From: Bartonella sp. AU18XJBT
Lineage (GTDB): Bacteria > Pseudomonadota > Alphaproteobacteria > Rhizobiales > Rhizobiaceae
Assembly: GCF_028618595.1 (NCBI RefSeq)
Contig: NZ_JAQITE010000006.1
Span: 28,434 to 92,433 of the forward strand
DNA length: 64,000 nucleotides
Direction: 5' to 3'
Shown here: piece after piece, positions 19,831-31,800 of the stretch
Layout: every line of letters starts with the position of its first letter
How positions within the stretch are numbered: position 1 is the first letter of the stretch
Notes under the pieces: model-generated
What the model saw: the letters and a program-made list of their open reading frames with translations, nothing else
The model's database searches: none
Told to the model about the DNA's origin: nothing
Position numbers and translations under genes: made by a program

Positions 19831-20359
19831 AAGAGTGTGTTTACAAGAAAATATACTTGGTGAAATTTTTTAAAAGGAGTGGGTATTTGAAGAAAAAAGA
19901 TCAATTTTTTTTTAATTTTTAGGAGGATATTCATTACTTTTTTTCTTATCAGTTTGCAATAATAGACTTTTTCAGTCGCATTCGCATCTCGTTAAAGGTC
20001 TTGTGGTGATAAAGGGAGTGTTTTTTAGAGAAGAAGTATTTTGTTATGGTGGCAAGAACGTTTGAAGCAAAATCAAAGAGAGTGAAAAAATCGCTCAGAG
20101 AATGTCAAAAAGAGGCATAAAAAAACTGTGATGCCATCCTGTATATCTAAAAAAAATTCTTTTCAAAAATATTTTGAATATTTTATTAAAATTTTTAAAA
20201 AGCAGCGATTTGTGGTGTTGCGAGTCGGCTATGTCTATGCTAGAAACCAAGTGATTTTTATTCTAGGTTTTAAGAAGAAGATTCTTAAGATTGAGAATGT
20301 CTGTTTCATTTCATCTGATAACTATCAGAGAGTCGCTCAAGGGAAAGAGGCGGTATTTC

Positions 20360-20944
20360 GTGTCGGATTCATTTTCTCTCATACCGCTGCCGTTGGTAGA
20401 TCAACGCTATGCGCAAGCGCTTTTTGATTGCGTTCAAGAAGCTGGAAACGTTGAAAAGGTTGAAAAGGCAGTGGAAGATCTTTTGCTTGTTTTGGAGCAA
20501 AATAAAGATTTAAAACGCTTTGTGCTTAGTCCATTCTTTTCAGTTAAAGAGCAAATTAAGGTGATGCAATCTGTTTGTGCAAACATCAAATTTGCTGATA
20601 AAAACGCAGGGCAGGTTATTGGTAATTTTTTACGCGTTATTGCAACAAACCGTAGGCTTAGTGCTGTATTTGGTATTTTACATGCTTTCCAGCATTGTGT
20701 TGCGCGTGCTCGTAGGCAGGTTACTGCGCAAATTGTTTCTGCGCGCCCCTTAAGTTCTCAACAAAGACAAGAATTGTGTGAGGCTTTGGAAGGTGTCGTT
20801 GGGGGAAAGGTTTTGCTACACATCATTGTAAATCCAACAATTCTTGGTGGATTAATCGTTCGTGTGGGGTCGTCTCAAATTGATACGTCACTTATCACAA
20901 AATTGTCTTCGCTTAAGCTTGCATTGAAAAAAGAGGTCAGCTGA
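20360..20944 (+). CDS. atpH: ATP synthase F1 delta subunit
   Basis: 194 residues from a GTG start at 20360; an upstream in-frame ATG at 20291 would add 23 residues with no family similarity, whereas the GTG has AAAGAGG about 8 nt upstream and gives the expected N-terminus [20 protein letters not shown]. The delta subunit is part of the peripheral stalk joining F1 to Fo. The C-terminal [18 protein letters not shown] block is typical. First gene of atpHAGDC; its TGA overlaps the atpA ATG (ATGA-type). Confidence 0.93.
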   Translation: MSDSFSLIPLPLVDQRYAQALFDCVQEAGNVEKVEKAVEDLLLVLEQNKDLKRFVLSPFFSVKEQIKVMQSVCANIKFADKNAGQVIGNFLRVIATNRRLSAVFGILHAFQHCVARARRQVTAQIVSARPLSSQQRQELCEALEGVVGGKVLLHIIVNPTILGGLIVRVGSSQIDTSLITKLSSLKLALKKEVS

Positions 20945-22479
20945 TGGATATTAGACCATCTGAAATTTCAAAAATTCTAAAAGAGCAAATCAAAAACTTT
21001 GACCAAAAGGCTGAGGTTTCAGAAATTGGTTGGGTTCTCTCTGTGGGGGATGGTATCGCTCGCGTTTACGGCTTGGATAATGTTCAAGCAGGGGAAATGG
21101 TTGCCTTCCCAAATGGTGTGCGCGGTATGGCGCTCAATTTGGAAGTTGATAATGTTGGTGTGGTCATTTTTGGCTCAGATCGTGATATTCGTGAAGGCGA
21201 TTGTGTAAAGCGATTGGGCACTATCGTCGATGTTCCTGTGGGTCCCGCTTTGCTCGGGCGTGTGGTTGATGCGTTGGGAAACCCTATAGATGGTAAGGGG
21301 CCCATTAAAGCAACAGAGCGTCGTCGTGTTGATGTTAAGTCCCCTGGAATTATTCCGCGTCAGTCTGTGCATGAACCGATGTCGACCGGATTGAAAGCGA
21401 TTGACGCACTTATCCCTATTGGACGGGGACAGCGTGAATTGGTGATTGGTGATCGCCAAACAGGAAAAACCGCAATTTTGCTCGATACATTTTTAAACCA
21501 AAAACCTTTTCATGAAAAAGGAGCTGGACGAGAGCAAGACAAAGTTTATTGTATTTATGTGGCTATCGGTCAAAAACGTTCGACGGTGGCACAATTCGTT
21601 AAAGTTTTAGAAGAACGTGGAGCGCTGGAATATTCTATTATTGTTGCAGCGACCGCTTCTGATCCAGCACCATTGCAATTTATTGCACCTCTTGCGGGAT
21701 GTGCTATGGGTGAGTATTTCCGTGATAATGGGCAACATGCTTTGATCGGGTATGATGATTTGTCAAAACAGGCGGTGGCGTATCGTCAAATGTCTCTTTT
21801 GTTGCGTCGTCCTCCAGGTCGTGAAGCTTATCCGGGAGATGTTTTCTATCTGCATTCGCGTCTTTTAGAACGGGCTGCGAAGTTGAATGCGGAAAATGGA
21901 TCTGGGTCGTTGACAGCTTTGCCGGTTATTGAAACGCAAGCCAATGATGTTTCTGCCTATATTCCTACAAATGTGATTTCGATTACGGATGGACAAATTT
22001 TTCTAGAGACTAATTTATTTTATCAAGGAATTCGTCCTGCTGTAAATGTTGGTCTTTCTGTGTCGCGTGTTGGTTCTGCCGCACAAATTAAGGCGATGAA
22101 GCAAGTTGCTGGCTCGATTAAAGGTGAATTGGCGCAATATCGTGAAATGGCAGCTTTTGCGCAGTTTGGCTCTGATTTGGATGCGTCAACCCAGCGTTTG
22201 TTGAATCGGGGGGCGCGCTTGACAGAGCTGTTGAAGCAGCCACAATTTTCTCCACTCAAAACAGAAGAACAAGTGGTGGTTATTTTCGCGGGTGTGAATG
22301 GCTATCTTGATGCTTTAGTGGTTTCTGATGTTGCGCGGTTTGAGCAGGGACTTTTGGTGCTTTTGCGGAGTGATTATCAAGATCTCTTAAAGGCAATTGC
22401 TGAGCAAAAGCAAATAACAGACGAGCTGAAAGATAAGTTGATAACTGTTCTTAATACTTATGCGAAAAATTTCTCGTGA
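20944..22479 (+). CDS. atpA: ATP synthase F1 alpha subunit
   Basis: 511 residues, full length. Non-catalytic nucleotide-binding subunit of F1. Walker A GDRQTGKT at residues 169-176; family blocks [11 protein letters not shown] near 30-40 and [17 protein letters not shown] are intact. Start ATG overlaps the atpH stop codon. Central gene of the F1 operon. Confidence 0.98.
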   Translation: MDIRPSEISKILKEQIKNFDQKAEVSEIGWVLSVGDGIARVYGLDNVQAGEMVAFPNGVRGMALNLEVDNVGVVIFGSDRDIREGDCVKRLGTIVDVPVGPALLGRVVDALGNPIDGKGPIKATERRRVDVKSPGIIPRQSVHEPMSTGLKAIDALIPIGRGQRELVIGDRQTGKTAILLDTFLNQKPFHEKGAGREQDKVYCIYVAIGQKRSTVAQFVKVLEERGALEYSIIVAATASDPAPLQFIAPLAGCAMGEYFRDNGQHALIGYDDLSKQAVAYRQMSLLLRRPPGREAYPGDVFYLHSRLLERAAKLNAENGSGSLTALPVIETQANDVSAYIPTNVISITDGQIFLETNLFYQGIRPAVNVGLSVSRVGSAAQIKAMKQVAGSIKGELAQYREMAAFAQFGSDLDASTQRLLNRGARLTELLKQPQFSPLKTEEQVVVIFAGVNGYLDALVVSDVARFEQGLLVLLRSDYQDLLKAIAEQKQITDELKDKLITVLNTYAKNFS

Positions 22480-22499
22480 TGAATTGATGGAATGCTTGA

Positions 22500-23411
22500 A
22501 TGTCCTCACTAAAAGATCTTAGAGACCGTATCGCTTCGGTTAAAGCAACACAAAAGATTACCAAAGCTATGCAGATGGTTGCAGCGGCGAGGTTGCATCG
22601 TGCTCAAGAGGCAGCGCAGTCTGCGCGTCCTTATGCGAAGAAGATGGCTGATATTTTGACCAGTGTTGCTGCTAATGTAGATGGTGTTGATGCGCCTGCT
22701 CTTATGCGTGGTACGGGGCGAGATGATGTGCATCTCTTGGTGGTGTGTACTGCTGAGCGCGGTTTGTGTGGTGCTTTTAATGTGCAAATCGCTCGTCGTG
22801 CACGTGAACAGATTAAAGTATTGTTGGCGGCTAATAAAATAGTGAAAATTATCACTGTGGGCAAAAAAGGTGCGGATATTTTATCGCGTGATTACAAAGG
22901 CTTGATAATTGATCATATCGATTTGCATGCTGTAAAACGAATTGGTTTTGCAGAGGCGGTGATGATTAGTCAACGAATTGTTGATTTATTCAATGAAGGC
23001 GCTTTCGATGTCTGTACGCTGTTTTATTCTGAATTTATTTCTGTGATTAATCAGCGTCCAACAGCTTTTGTCTTGATTCCAATGATTGCTCCAAAAGCAG
23101 CTGTTGAGGCACTCGATGTTGAGGAGCAAACAGATCATAGTAAAGGTTCACAATCAATTGTTTATGAGTATGAACCTGATGCGGCTTCTCTTTTAGAGGC
23201 GCTTGTGCCACGCAATCTTTCGGTGCAAATCTTTCGGGCTTTGCTAGAAAATATTGCTGGTGAGATGGGCGCCAAGATGACGGCTATGGACAATGCATCG
23301 CGCAATGCAGGTGAAATGATTAATAAATTGACGGTAGCTTATAATCGTCAACGTCAGGCACAGATTACGACAGAATTGATCGAAATTATTGCGGGCGCTG
23401 AAGCGCTTTAA
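22500..23411 (+). CDS. atpG: ATP synthase F1 gamma subunit
   Basis: 303 residues, the rotating central shaft. N-terminal coiled coil [20 protein letters not shown] and C-terminal helix [16 protein letters not shown] are the conserved parts that insert in the alpha3beta3 ring; ERGLCGAFN is also present. Lies 20 bp after atpA and 19 bp before atpD. Confidence 0.97.
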   Translation: MSSLKDLRDRIASVKATQKITKAMQMVAAARLHRAQEAAQSARPYAKKMADILTSVAANVDGVDAPALMRGTGRDDVHLLVVCTAERGLCGAFNVQIARRAREQIKVLLAANKIVKIITVGKKGADILSRDYKGLIIDHIDLHAVKRIGFAEAVMISQRIVDLFNEGAFDVCTLFYSEFISVINQRPTAFVLIPMIAPKAAVEALDVEEQTDHSKGSQSIVYEYEPDAASLLEALVPRNLSVQIFRALLENIAGEMGAKMTAMDNASRNAGEMINKLTVAYNRQRQAQITTELIEIIAGAEAL

Positions 23412-23424
23412 ATGGAAAAGGTAA

Positions 23425-25072
<1,648 letters not shown>

Positions 25073-25074
<2 letters not shown>

Positions 25075-25090
25075 TAAGAAGCTTCTTATT
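25073..25090. repeat. Perfect 18-bp palindrome across the atpD stop
   Basis: AATAAGAAGCTTCTTATT is a perfect inverted repeat without a loop, starting in the last codon. There is no T-run after it and atpC follows in the same operon, so a processing site, protein site or attenuator is possible, not a standard terminator. Confidence 0.5.
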
Positions 25091-25183
25091 CAAGAACATA
25101 GCTGTCATGGGTATTTTTCGTTAAAAAGGACAAGTCGTTGAAGAAAACAGAGAGTCCTTATATCGGGTATTGTGGAGACTTTT

Positions 25184-25597
25184 GTGGAAAACAATAGAGA
25201 AGAGCATTTTTTATTTGAGCTTATATCGCCTGAAAAAATTGTGTTTTCAGAGCAGGTCGTGTCTGTTGTTCTTCCTTCAGCCTCGGGGTATTTGACAGTT
25301 ATGGCGCATCATGCACCATTGGTGGCAAGTATTGTGTTGGGCAGTGTTCGTGTTCGTACCTCTTTGGGTGAAAAATTATTTGCTGTATGCGGGGGTGTTG
25401 CAAGTATTACCTTTTCTGGCTGCTCTTTATTGGTAGAGCGCATTGTGGCTGTAGAGCACCTTTCTTTTGATGTATTAGAACAGCAAATTTTGCAGATTCA
25501 GGCGATGTTAGGAGGGACAAGTGATGAGGACAATCATAAAATAGAGTCTTTTTTCCAGCAGTTGTCAGCTGATGGTGCTGTATTGATAGAAGCGTAG
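25184..25597 (+). CDS. atpC: ATP synthase F1 epsilon subunit
   Basis: 137 residues from GTG at 25184; GTG at 25172 is possible, but GGAG at 25174-25177 is well spaced only for 25184. N-terminal beta-sandwich shown by FELISPEKIVFSEQV, SGYLTVMAHHAPLV and VCGGVASI. Epsilon regulates and couples rotation. Last gene of atpHAGDC, about 110 bp after atpD, a wider gap than elsewhere in the operon. Confidence 0.92.
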   Translation: MENNREEHFLFELISPEKIVFSEQVVSVVLPSASGYLTVMAHHAPLVASIVLGSVRVRTSLGEKLFAVCGGVASITFSGCSLLVERIVAVEHLSFDVLEQQILQIQAMLGGTSDEDNHKIESFFQQLSADGAVLIEA

Positions 25598-25620
25598 CAA
25601 AGTATACAGGAAAAGGTGAC

Positions 25621-27249
25621 ATGAGCGGAAAAAAGAGTACGGTTGTGTCTGCTAAAAGGAGCGCAAAACCTTTTCCTCGTCCTGGTCGTGTCTTTGCGGG
25701 ACCTTTGCCAAAGTGCTTTGTTTATATTTTGGCTTCTCTTATTTTGCAATGGGCTTATGGTCTAGGGGCTAATATTGTTCAGTCTAACATTGTTCATCTT
25801 ACGGGTGATTTTCATGCAACTTTGGCTGAAACGACATGGCTGGTAGCGGCCTATATGGCGCCAAATGTGAGTGTAGCGATTATGTTGATCAAAATCCGCT
25901 ATCAATTTGGGCTGCGCGCTTTTGCTGAATTATCAATTCTTGGCTTTGTTTTGGTTTGCGTGTTGCAGCTCTTTGTGACGGATTTGCGTTCTGCATTGAT
26001 TATTCGCTTTTTTGCTGGGATTGCTGCTGCTCCTTTGGCTTCGCTTGCGCTGCTTTATATGATGGAGGCTTTTGCTCCAGCAAAGAAGTTTACTGTTGGT
26101 CTTAGTTTGAATTATATGAATGCAGCTTTAGCGGCACCTTTATCGCGTTTGATTTCTCCTGATTTGCTGGAAAATGGTGGTTTTTCCAGTCTTTCTGCTC
26201 TGGAAATGGGGTTGGTTCTCATCAGCTTGGTCTGTATTTATACTTTACCTCTTACTCCTGTTGTGCGCAGTAAGGTTATTCAAAAATTAGATTGGATTAG
26301 CTATGGTTTGATTGCTCTTGGTCTTGGATTAAATGCTGTGATTATGTCTGTTGGCATATTGTATTGGTGGTATGAAGCACCATGGATTGGTTGGGGGCTC
26401 GCACTTGCTATTTTCTCGTTGGCACTTGCTATTATTATTGAGCTTAATAGAGAAAAACCGTTGATTGATTTACGTTGGATTTTCAGTAAAGAAATGATCC
26501 AATCTGTTTTTATTTTATTGATCTTTCATGTTTTTTTATTGGAGCGGTCAAATTTGCCCGTAGGTTTTTTTAATCTTTTTGGTTTGCTTAATCGTGAGAT
26601 GGCGCCCATGTATCTTGCGGTGACATTAGGGATTCTGTTAGGGGGGGCTGTTTGTGTCTTTTTTTTACGGGCGGGGCGTGAGGATTATTTTTATTTGTTA
26701 TCTTTAGGTTGTTTGGCGTTGGGAGCTTATTTAGACAGTCATGTAAACCATTTAACGCGTCCGAAAGATATGATGTTGAGCCAAGGGTTGGTGAGTTTTA
26801 GTTATGCACTTTTTTTGCCTCCTGCTCTTTGCAAAGGGTTTGTGATCGCTGGTGAGCGAGGACCGCGTTACGTTTTAAGTTTTATTGCTGTTTTTTTGTT
26901 AACGCAAGTGACAGGGGGATTAATGGGATCAGCTTTTTTTGGCAGCCTACAGTTTTATTTTGCTCATAAAAACTTTGAGTCCTTAACACAAAATATTATT
27001 ATTACTGATCCGCTTATTTCTGGTGAGATGAATACTTTATTTTCGCCTTCTTATGGTGTTTCTGTTCCCAATGGTTTGAGAAGTGAGCAGGGTACTTCTA
27101 TGTTGATAGAAAAATTTAAGTTAACAGCAAATATTTTTGCTTATGATGACGTTTTTCGGCTTTATTTTTATATTTCAATGGTTGTATTCGTTATTTTTCT
27201 TGTCACAATGATTGTTAAGTCATGCTCTTTGCGTGCATTAGAAAAGTAG
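25621..27249 (+). CDS. MFS drug-efflux permease, EmrB/QacA (DHA2) type
   Basis: 542 residues with about 14 predicted membrane helices, the DHA2 topology. The N-terminal tail is basic; helix 1 starts near residue 33; the helix 2-3 region TWLVAAYMAPNVSVA is DHA2-like. Paired with a HlyD/EmrA-type protein 30 bp downstream, as in emrAB tripartite pumps exporting hydrophobic compounds or detergents across both membranes. Only 23 bp after atpC on the same strand, so read-through from the atp operon is possible. Substrate unknown. The classical DHA2 motif C is not clear. Confidence 0.85.
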   Translation: MSGKKSTVVSAKRSAKPFPRPGRVFAGPLPKCFVYILASLILQWAYGLGANIVQSNIVHLTGDFHATLAETTWLVAAYMAPNVSVAIMLIKIRYQFGLRAFAELSILGFVLVCVLQLFVTDLRSALIIRFFAGIAAAPLASLALLYMMEAFAPAKKFTVGLSLNYMNAALAAPLSRLISPDLLENGGFSSLSALEMGLVLISLVCIYTLPLTPVVRSKVIQKLDWISYGLIALGLGLNAVIMSVGILYWWYEAPWIGWGLALAIFSLALAIIIELNREKPLIDLRWIFSKEMIQSVFILLIFHVFLLERSNLPVGFFNLFGLLNREMAPMYLAVTLGILLGGAVCVFFLRAGREDYFYLLSLGCLALGAYLDSHVNHLTRPKDMMLSQGLVSFSYALFLPPALCKGFVIAGERGPRYVLSFIAVFLLTQVTGGLMGSAFFGSLQFYFAHKNFESLTQNIIITDPLISGEMNTLFSPSYGVSVPNGLRSEQGTSMLIEKFKLTANIFAYDDVFRLYFYISMVVFVIFLVTMIVKSCSLRALEK

Positions 27250-27279
27250 AGTAATGTCATAGAAAGAGGGGTGCAAAAA

Positions 27280-28287
27280 ATGATAAAAGCATTACGGTCA
27301 AAAGCTACGATTGTTGCATTCCTGTCAGGTATTACGGGGGTTTTGCTAATCTTGTGGGCTTGGAGACTTCCTCCTTTTGTAAATAATATTCAAATAACGG
27401 ATAATGCTTCCATTAAGGGCAATGTTACTCTGGTTAGTTCACAGATCTCTGGGGTGATTGCACGGATTTATGTGCAAGATTATCAACGTGTTGAAAAAGG
27501 AATGCTGCTCTTTGAGCTTGATGATTCTCTTTTTCGTCAGCAGCTTGCACGAGCACAGGCTGTTCTCGATTCAAAAAATGCAAAATTGGCCAGTATTGAA
27601 TTGCAAGCTCAGATTTTACAGGGAGAAGTTAATGCTGCAGAAGCCGAATTAGCGCGTTCACGAGCATTCTCTAATGTTGTTCCTGATAGTAAAAAGTTAG
27701 GATTTGGTGATGCGGCAATTTCTGTTTCTCGCCCTCTTTCACAACTTTTGGCAGCCCTAGAAACAAAACGACAATTGCAAAAACAATTAAATCTTGAAAA
27801 ACAAAGTTTACAGTCAGAAGTTTCGGGAGCGAAGGTGAGTGTTGAGTTGGCAAAACTTAATCTCGATCATACAAAGATTTTGTCTCCTAGAACAGGCTAT
27901 ATTGGATTGGTTGGCGCTAGGGTAGGGCAATATGTTATGCCGGGGACGCAATTGGTCTCTGTGATTTCTGATGATATTTGGATTATTGCTAATTATAAAG
28001 AAACGCAGCTTTCTCAGATGCGTGTGGGACAACCGGTTGTTTTTTCTGTTGATGCATTGAACAACAAAAAGTTAACAGGACGTGTGGTTCGTTTTGCTCC
28101 AGCAACGGGTTCTGAGTTTTCATTGTTAAAAACAGATACGACAATTGGTAATTTTATCAAAATTGCGCAACGTATTTCAGTACGGATTGCTTTAGATCCT
28201 GGGCAGGAGGGAATTGAAAAACTCATTCCTGGGATGTCTGTGGTTACGTATGTGGATACTTCGCAGCGGGTCGATTCTGGAGGATGA
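27280..28287 (+). CDS. HlyD/EmrA-family membrane fusion protein
   Basis: 335 residues from ATG 27280; GTG at 27271 would leave no room after the GAGGG ribosome site. One N-terminal membrane helix (about 8-27), then the split lipoyl-like halves VSSQISGVIARIYVQDYQRV and LNLDHTKILSPRTGYIGLVG flanking a coiled coil of about 110 residues, as in periplasmic adaptors. Expected partner of the MFS permease directly upstream and of an outer-membrane TolC protein encoded elsewhere. Confidence 0.88.
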   Translation: MIKALRSKATIVAFLSGITGVLLILWAWRLPPFVNNIQITDNASIKGNVTLVSSQISGVIARIYVQDYQRVEKGMLLFELDDSLFRQQLARAQAVLDSKNAKLASIELQAQILQGEVNAAEAELARSRAFSNVVPDSKKLGFGDAAISVSRPLSQLLAALETKRQLQKQLNLEKQSLQSEVSGAKVSVELAKLNLDHTKILSPRTGYIGLVGARVGQYVMPGTQLVSVISDDIWIIANYKETQLSQMRVGQPVVFSVDALNNKKLTGRVVRFAPATGSEFSLLKTDTTIGNFIKIAQRISVRIALDPGQEGIEKLIPGMSVVTYVDTSQRVDSGG

Positions 28288-29179
28288 AATTTTGGGTTTG
28301 TTCAGTTTAATTTTTGCGTCATTTACGTATAGCAAATGGATCTTCACATTGGAAGATTTCGTTTGGTTTGCTATAATACATCTTTTGAAACTCTTAAGCT
28401 TCTTACTCGTCTATGTCATGATGTAAAATAATGTTCCTTAGAATATTAAAGCGCATGCATCTTTACTCACTTCTATTTCTTTTGAAATAACTCAGTAGGG
28501 GGGGAATATTAGAAGCTTTGCCTGTAGTTTCTAGCAACATCATCTTTTGAGGCATGGAAAGAAGGTGCTTCTTTTTATCTGAGTGTAATCTTTGTGTGAT
28601 GTTTGCAATGATGTGAGGCAGATCATTGGGAAATGTATCTCTGATACATGTGTTGCTATTATCAATGTGTATTGCATGTATAACAGTGATGCTAAGTTTG
28701 AAAACTGTTGTAATAATCCAGCTAAAAAACGCCCGTACATAATATTATACACTATAGAGCGTATAAAATGTAGTTACCGGAGGATATAGACGATGAAAGA
28801 TGTGAATGGTGTTGTCTATTTGTTATTGTAAGGGATTAAATCGTTATCTATCTAAGTCAATATCCCTTCGTTTTCTGTTGCCATTTAAATACCAAGATAT
28901 TTATTGTGTGTTTTGATAATTTCTTGAAGAGTGCTTAAAGAACTATTTCTTTCAGTTTTATGCAGTTTGAGCACAATTTTTAAATTGTGCTTTGTTATAA
29001 TTTTTGTAATCAATTCTGATCAATTAGGCTAAAGACAATGCTGACATGAATGTTTTTCTGATTTAGCCGTTTTCTTTTTGTTTTTAAGTTCCAAACATTT
29101 TACGAATATTCTCTTCTTATAGTCGCTGTAATTCTTAAAGTTTAGCTCCTCCTCTAGCTTCACTTTCGGTTCTCCGTTT
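28288..29179. other. Spacer after the efflux pair
   Basis: About 890 bp without a supported gene; small ORFs here show no coding character. A hairpin with arms AGCACAATTT/AAATTGTGCT sits at 28970-28991, followed by a short T-containing tail; it may be a terminator remnant. Confidence 0.45.
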
Positions 29180-29445
29180 TTCATCTCCAGCTTCCCATTT
29201 CATATTCGGCTTTTCTTTTAGCTGCCTCTTCTTTTTGCTTTTTTCTGACGTTCTATGGCAAGTTTGTGATCAGCTATTCGTAGGTTTTCACAATTTTTTG
29301 AAGTTCCTGACTATCTACATCTCATAGCCCATTCGTCGAATCATTTTTTATCTTTTTTAAATTCTGCTACGCTATAGGTTCTTTCGCAACCAGCAGAGAC
29401 AAGAGCCGTGCAGAGTAGCAGTGTTGTAATAATGACTTTGTTATG
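29180..29445 (-). pseudogene. EexN-like entry-exclusion lipoprotein, decayed
   Basis: Reading leftwards after an AAGGAG site, the frame NKVIITTLLLCTALVSAGC gives a signal peptide with lipobox SAGC, then ERTYSVAEFKKDKK, FDEWAMRCR, SGTSKNCENLRIADHKLA and RQKKAK blocks typical of EexN lipoproteins of conjugation loci. The ATG has lost its G, two in-frame stops interrupt the body, and the end is frameshifted. Family knowledge: EexN-type proteins block redundant conjugation and are found between virB5 and virB6 homologues in Bartonella-type T4SS loci. Here the order VirB5-like then EexN-like is conserved, which strengthens both calls. Confidence 0.7.
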
Positions 29446-29465
29446 ATTTTTCTCCTTTTTCCAGT

Positions 29466-30030
29466 TTAATGACCACAGAGTGGTGGGGTATAACCTTTGT
29501 GTCGTTTTCTAAATTCTTTCGCTTCACGTTCTTCTTTTTTTGTTGGATTATTGCCGATGTTTCCATTTGTAGAACTCTTATTCGTGAATCTGTAGGGCTG
29601 CGTAGGGTGTTTGAATGGGCTGAATTTGATCCGTATCTTTAGGATTTTTAAGTTGGTCAATGAGCTGTTTGATGGTTTTTTGTTTTTCACGCGCTTTTTC
29701 GTAAATAGCTTGCTTTATGTTGTGCTTTGACTTTTTGTTCATCAAAAATATCAACTGCGGCCTTTTGATTTTGCGTTTTTCAATGGCTCTTTGTATAAAC
29801 ATTTTTCTTTCCTCTTTTCAGTATTTTCGCTGTCGCTGCTACCTGTCAATTTTTGAAAGTGACTAAAATTAGTGCGATGGGGGTCATGACCTTTTTGCTT
29901 TTTGAATGTTCTTTGAAGAGCTGCGGGTGTTTTATTTAAGAAACCATGTCGTTTTTTATTTCATCGAGTAGATTTTTAAAATGTGCAATCTGTTGTTTTA
30001 ATTGTTTAATTTGTTCTATGTTCTGGTAAA
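29466..30030 (-). pseudogene. VirB5/TrwJ-like T4SS pilus-tip protein, decayed
   Basis: Pieces in several frames: EQIKQLKQQIAHFKNLLDEI near 29960-30020, DIFDEQKVKAQHKASYLRK and KQKTIKQLIDQLKNPKDTDQ near 29640-29760, then LQMETSAIIQQKKK near 29540. These match in order the N-terminal coiled coil and C-terminal helices of VirB5-family minor pilins, but the frame changes at least twice and stops intervene. It lies directly upstream of the EexN-like remnant. No other T4SS genes were recognised in the window, so this is a relic of a lost or rearranged conjugation/T4SS locus. Confidence 0.6.
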
Positions 30031-30624
30031 ATGAGTTGAAAAAAATAGAATAATTATTGCAAATGCGTTCGTTTGAAATTCAAAGGAAAATGCAACGATT
30101 GTCGTTGAGAAAAAATTCTTTTGTTTAAAGGCATTTTTTGTAAAAACATCTGTTAGTGAGAGGAGTGTAGGTTTTCAATATCAAAATATCCTTCCCTTTC
30201 CCCAATTAAAATGACAATCAAAGATACATAGAGTAAAAGTATAAGTTTTTGCAGTATTAATTTGTTGTTTTTAGTCTCTATACACAATGAAGTTTTGGGA
30301 AGTCTGCGAAATTAGGGGAAGTTTGGGATTGAATATTTGAGTTGTTATCTTATGGTACCGTGAATATCCTTATTTGAGGTGTTGTATCAGACGTCTTTTT
30401 GACACGTTAAGTTGTTCGTGTGGGGAGCACATTCATCGTAGGGCTTGCTTGTTGCCTTTAGAAATGTCGTCCTTTGAGGTGTGGTGATGTGAATCGCATG
30501 CGTGGATAGGTTTCCGATAGACAAAAGCTGGATTATAGACTGGTCGGATGGATAGAAAACTTATCCTTTTGGGAGGGAGCGTAAAGTTAGGGGGAAGACG
30601 TAAAGTTTATATTTTGTAAACCAT
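30031..30624. other. Spacer between the T4SS relic and the YqjD-like gene
   Basis: About 600 bp with no supported ORF. Any further T4SS remnants here are too decayed to recognise. Confidence 0.45.
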
Positions 30625-30652
30625 AAAAAATGCCCGCTTTGAGTCGGGCATT
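30625..30652 (-). terminator. Rho-independent terminator of the YqjD/ElaB-like gene
   Basis: Arms AATGCCCG and CGGGCATT with an 8-nt loop; on the minus strand the stem is followed by a T-run (ATTTTTTATGG). It lies just after the stop codon of the minus-strand gene at 30679. Confidence 0.85.
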
Positions 30653-30678
30653 AAAAGGGAAGGTTGTTGGTTGTGTTG

Positions 30679-30963
30679 TTAATTTTTACGGATTAGAAAG
30701 AAGCTTACTAAAGCAACTCCTGCTGCTAATGCGAGGGTTTTTTTAGGATTTTCTTTCGCTTTTTTCTTTAATTCTGTAGCATGTTCGTTGAGGTGATAAA
30801 GCGCGTGACGGCCTTTTTGTTTCCATGTGTTAAACAGCTCAGAAATGTTTTCAAAGCTATCATTTTGAGAACTCCAATGATTTACGGGGACCAGCTCTCT
30901 TTTTAATTGTGCTATACGTTTTTTAATTTTAGCATTTTTTCTATGGGGTGAAAATAGACACAT
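30679..30963 (-). CDS. Small membrane-anchored protein, YqjD/ElaB (DUF883)-like
   Basis: 94 residues: a basic, helical N-terminal part (KKRIAQLKREL, NISELFNTWKQKGRHALYHLNEHATELKKKA when read in order) and a single C-terminal membrane helix TLALAAGVALVSFFLIRKN preceded by KENPKK. This layout is the DUF883 pattern of E. coli YqjD and ElaB, which are tail-anchored ribosome-associated proteins. GGAG precedes the ATG and a strong terminator follows, which supports a real monocistronic gene. Confidence 0.75.
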   Translation of the reverse strand: MCLFSPHRKNAKIKKRIAQLKRELVPVNHWSSQNDSFENISELFNTWKQKGRHALYHLNEHATELKKKAKENPKKTLALAAGVALVSFFLIRKN

Positions 30964-31800
30964 TTATTGACTCCTTCATGTGTTAAATTGTTGTGTGACA
31001 GTTGGAATTGTGTTTGGGGTTTTGCTATAACGGCTTGAAAATTGAAAGGTTGCATTGATAATGCCGCGTGTGGGTGAGGTGCGAATTAAGAGTTTGGGTT
31101 TAATGAGGTATTTCTTAATGTGCTCGAGCCCATTTTGTGATGGTGTTTGTTAAGGATGTAAGATAAAAATTTTTACAAAATGGTGTGAGATTCATTTTTT
31201 TTTGTTTGTTTAAAGTGTTAGGGTAGTTTTTGGCACTTGAAATAGTTTATAAGGAATTTTTATCTACATGTTCTCTTGTGGTTGTAGGGAGTGGTGTTGA
31301 TTGATTCAATTAGGAAGATTTAAAATGAGAAAATCTTGCGATATTTTGGTTTGCTATCCAAATTTGTAAAAAATAGATTATTATAAATCAACATGTTGGA
31401 TTAATTTGGCGGTGTCTTTCATGCAATTTTTAAAAATTGCGCTTTGATAGGCGTTGTCTTAGGCGTTATCTGTTGTGTTGTAAAACACTGTTTTGCGATG
31501 ACGTTGGTGTAAGGTATAGGAATGCAACTTAAAAATACAGTATTGTTTCTGTTTGGTTCAGTTTCTTTTTGAATCAACCAAGTATAGAAGTATAGATTTG
31601 AACAGAAGTAGTAGAACTTATCCGATGCGTCTATAGAATGAATCAACCTATGAATTGTATTGCATCAGTGTTAGTAGGTGGAACCTTTTGAGAGCAATCT
31701 GTTAAGATTGGTAGGCGGTGTAATTTTCGTCCTTTGAAGCGCGGAGGAAGTCAATGTAAATGATGATTGATAGCGCAGGTTTTAAAAATTTGAGGACTTG
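30964..31800. other. Spacer before ispG
   Basis: About 840 bp without a supported gene. Contains dispersed repeat A at 31230-31405. The ispG promoter should be in the right part. Confidence 0.5.
31230..31405 (+). repeat. Dispersed repeat family A
   Basis: Landmarks: GGCACTTGAAATAG, GTGTTGATTGATTCAATTAG, AAATGAGAAAATCTTGCGAT and the right end ATTATAAATCAACATGTTGG. Confidence 0.6.

Larger units (their letters stand above)
18775..20359. other. Long gene-poor spacer before atpH
   Basis: About 1.6 kb with no supported gene. It holds two copies of dispersed repeat A in opposite orientation (19058-19290 and 19615-19830) and one copy of repeat B (19384-19480). The atp operon promoter should be in the right-hand part, but no clear -35/-10 pair was distinguished in the AT-rich DNA. 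Confidence 0.55.
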
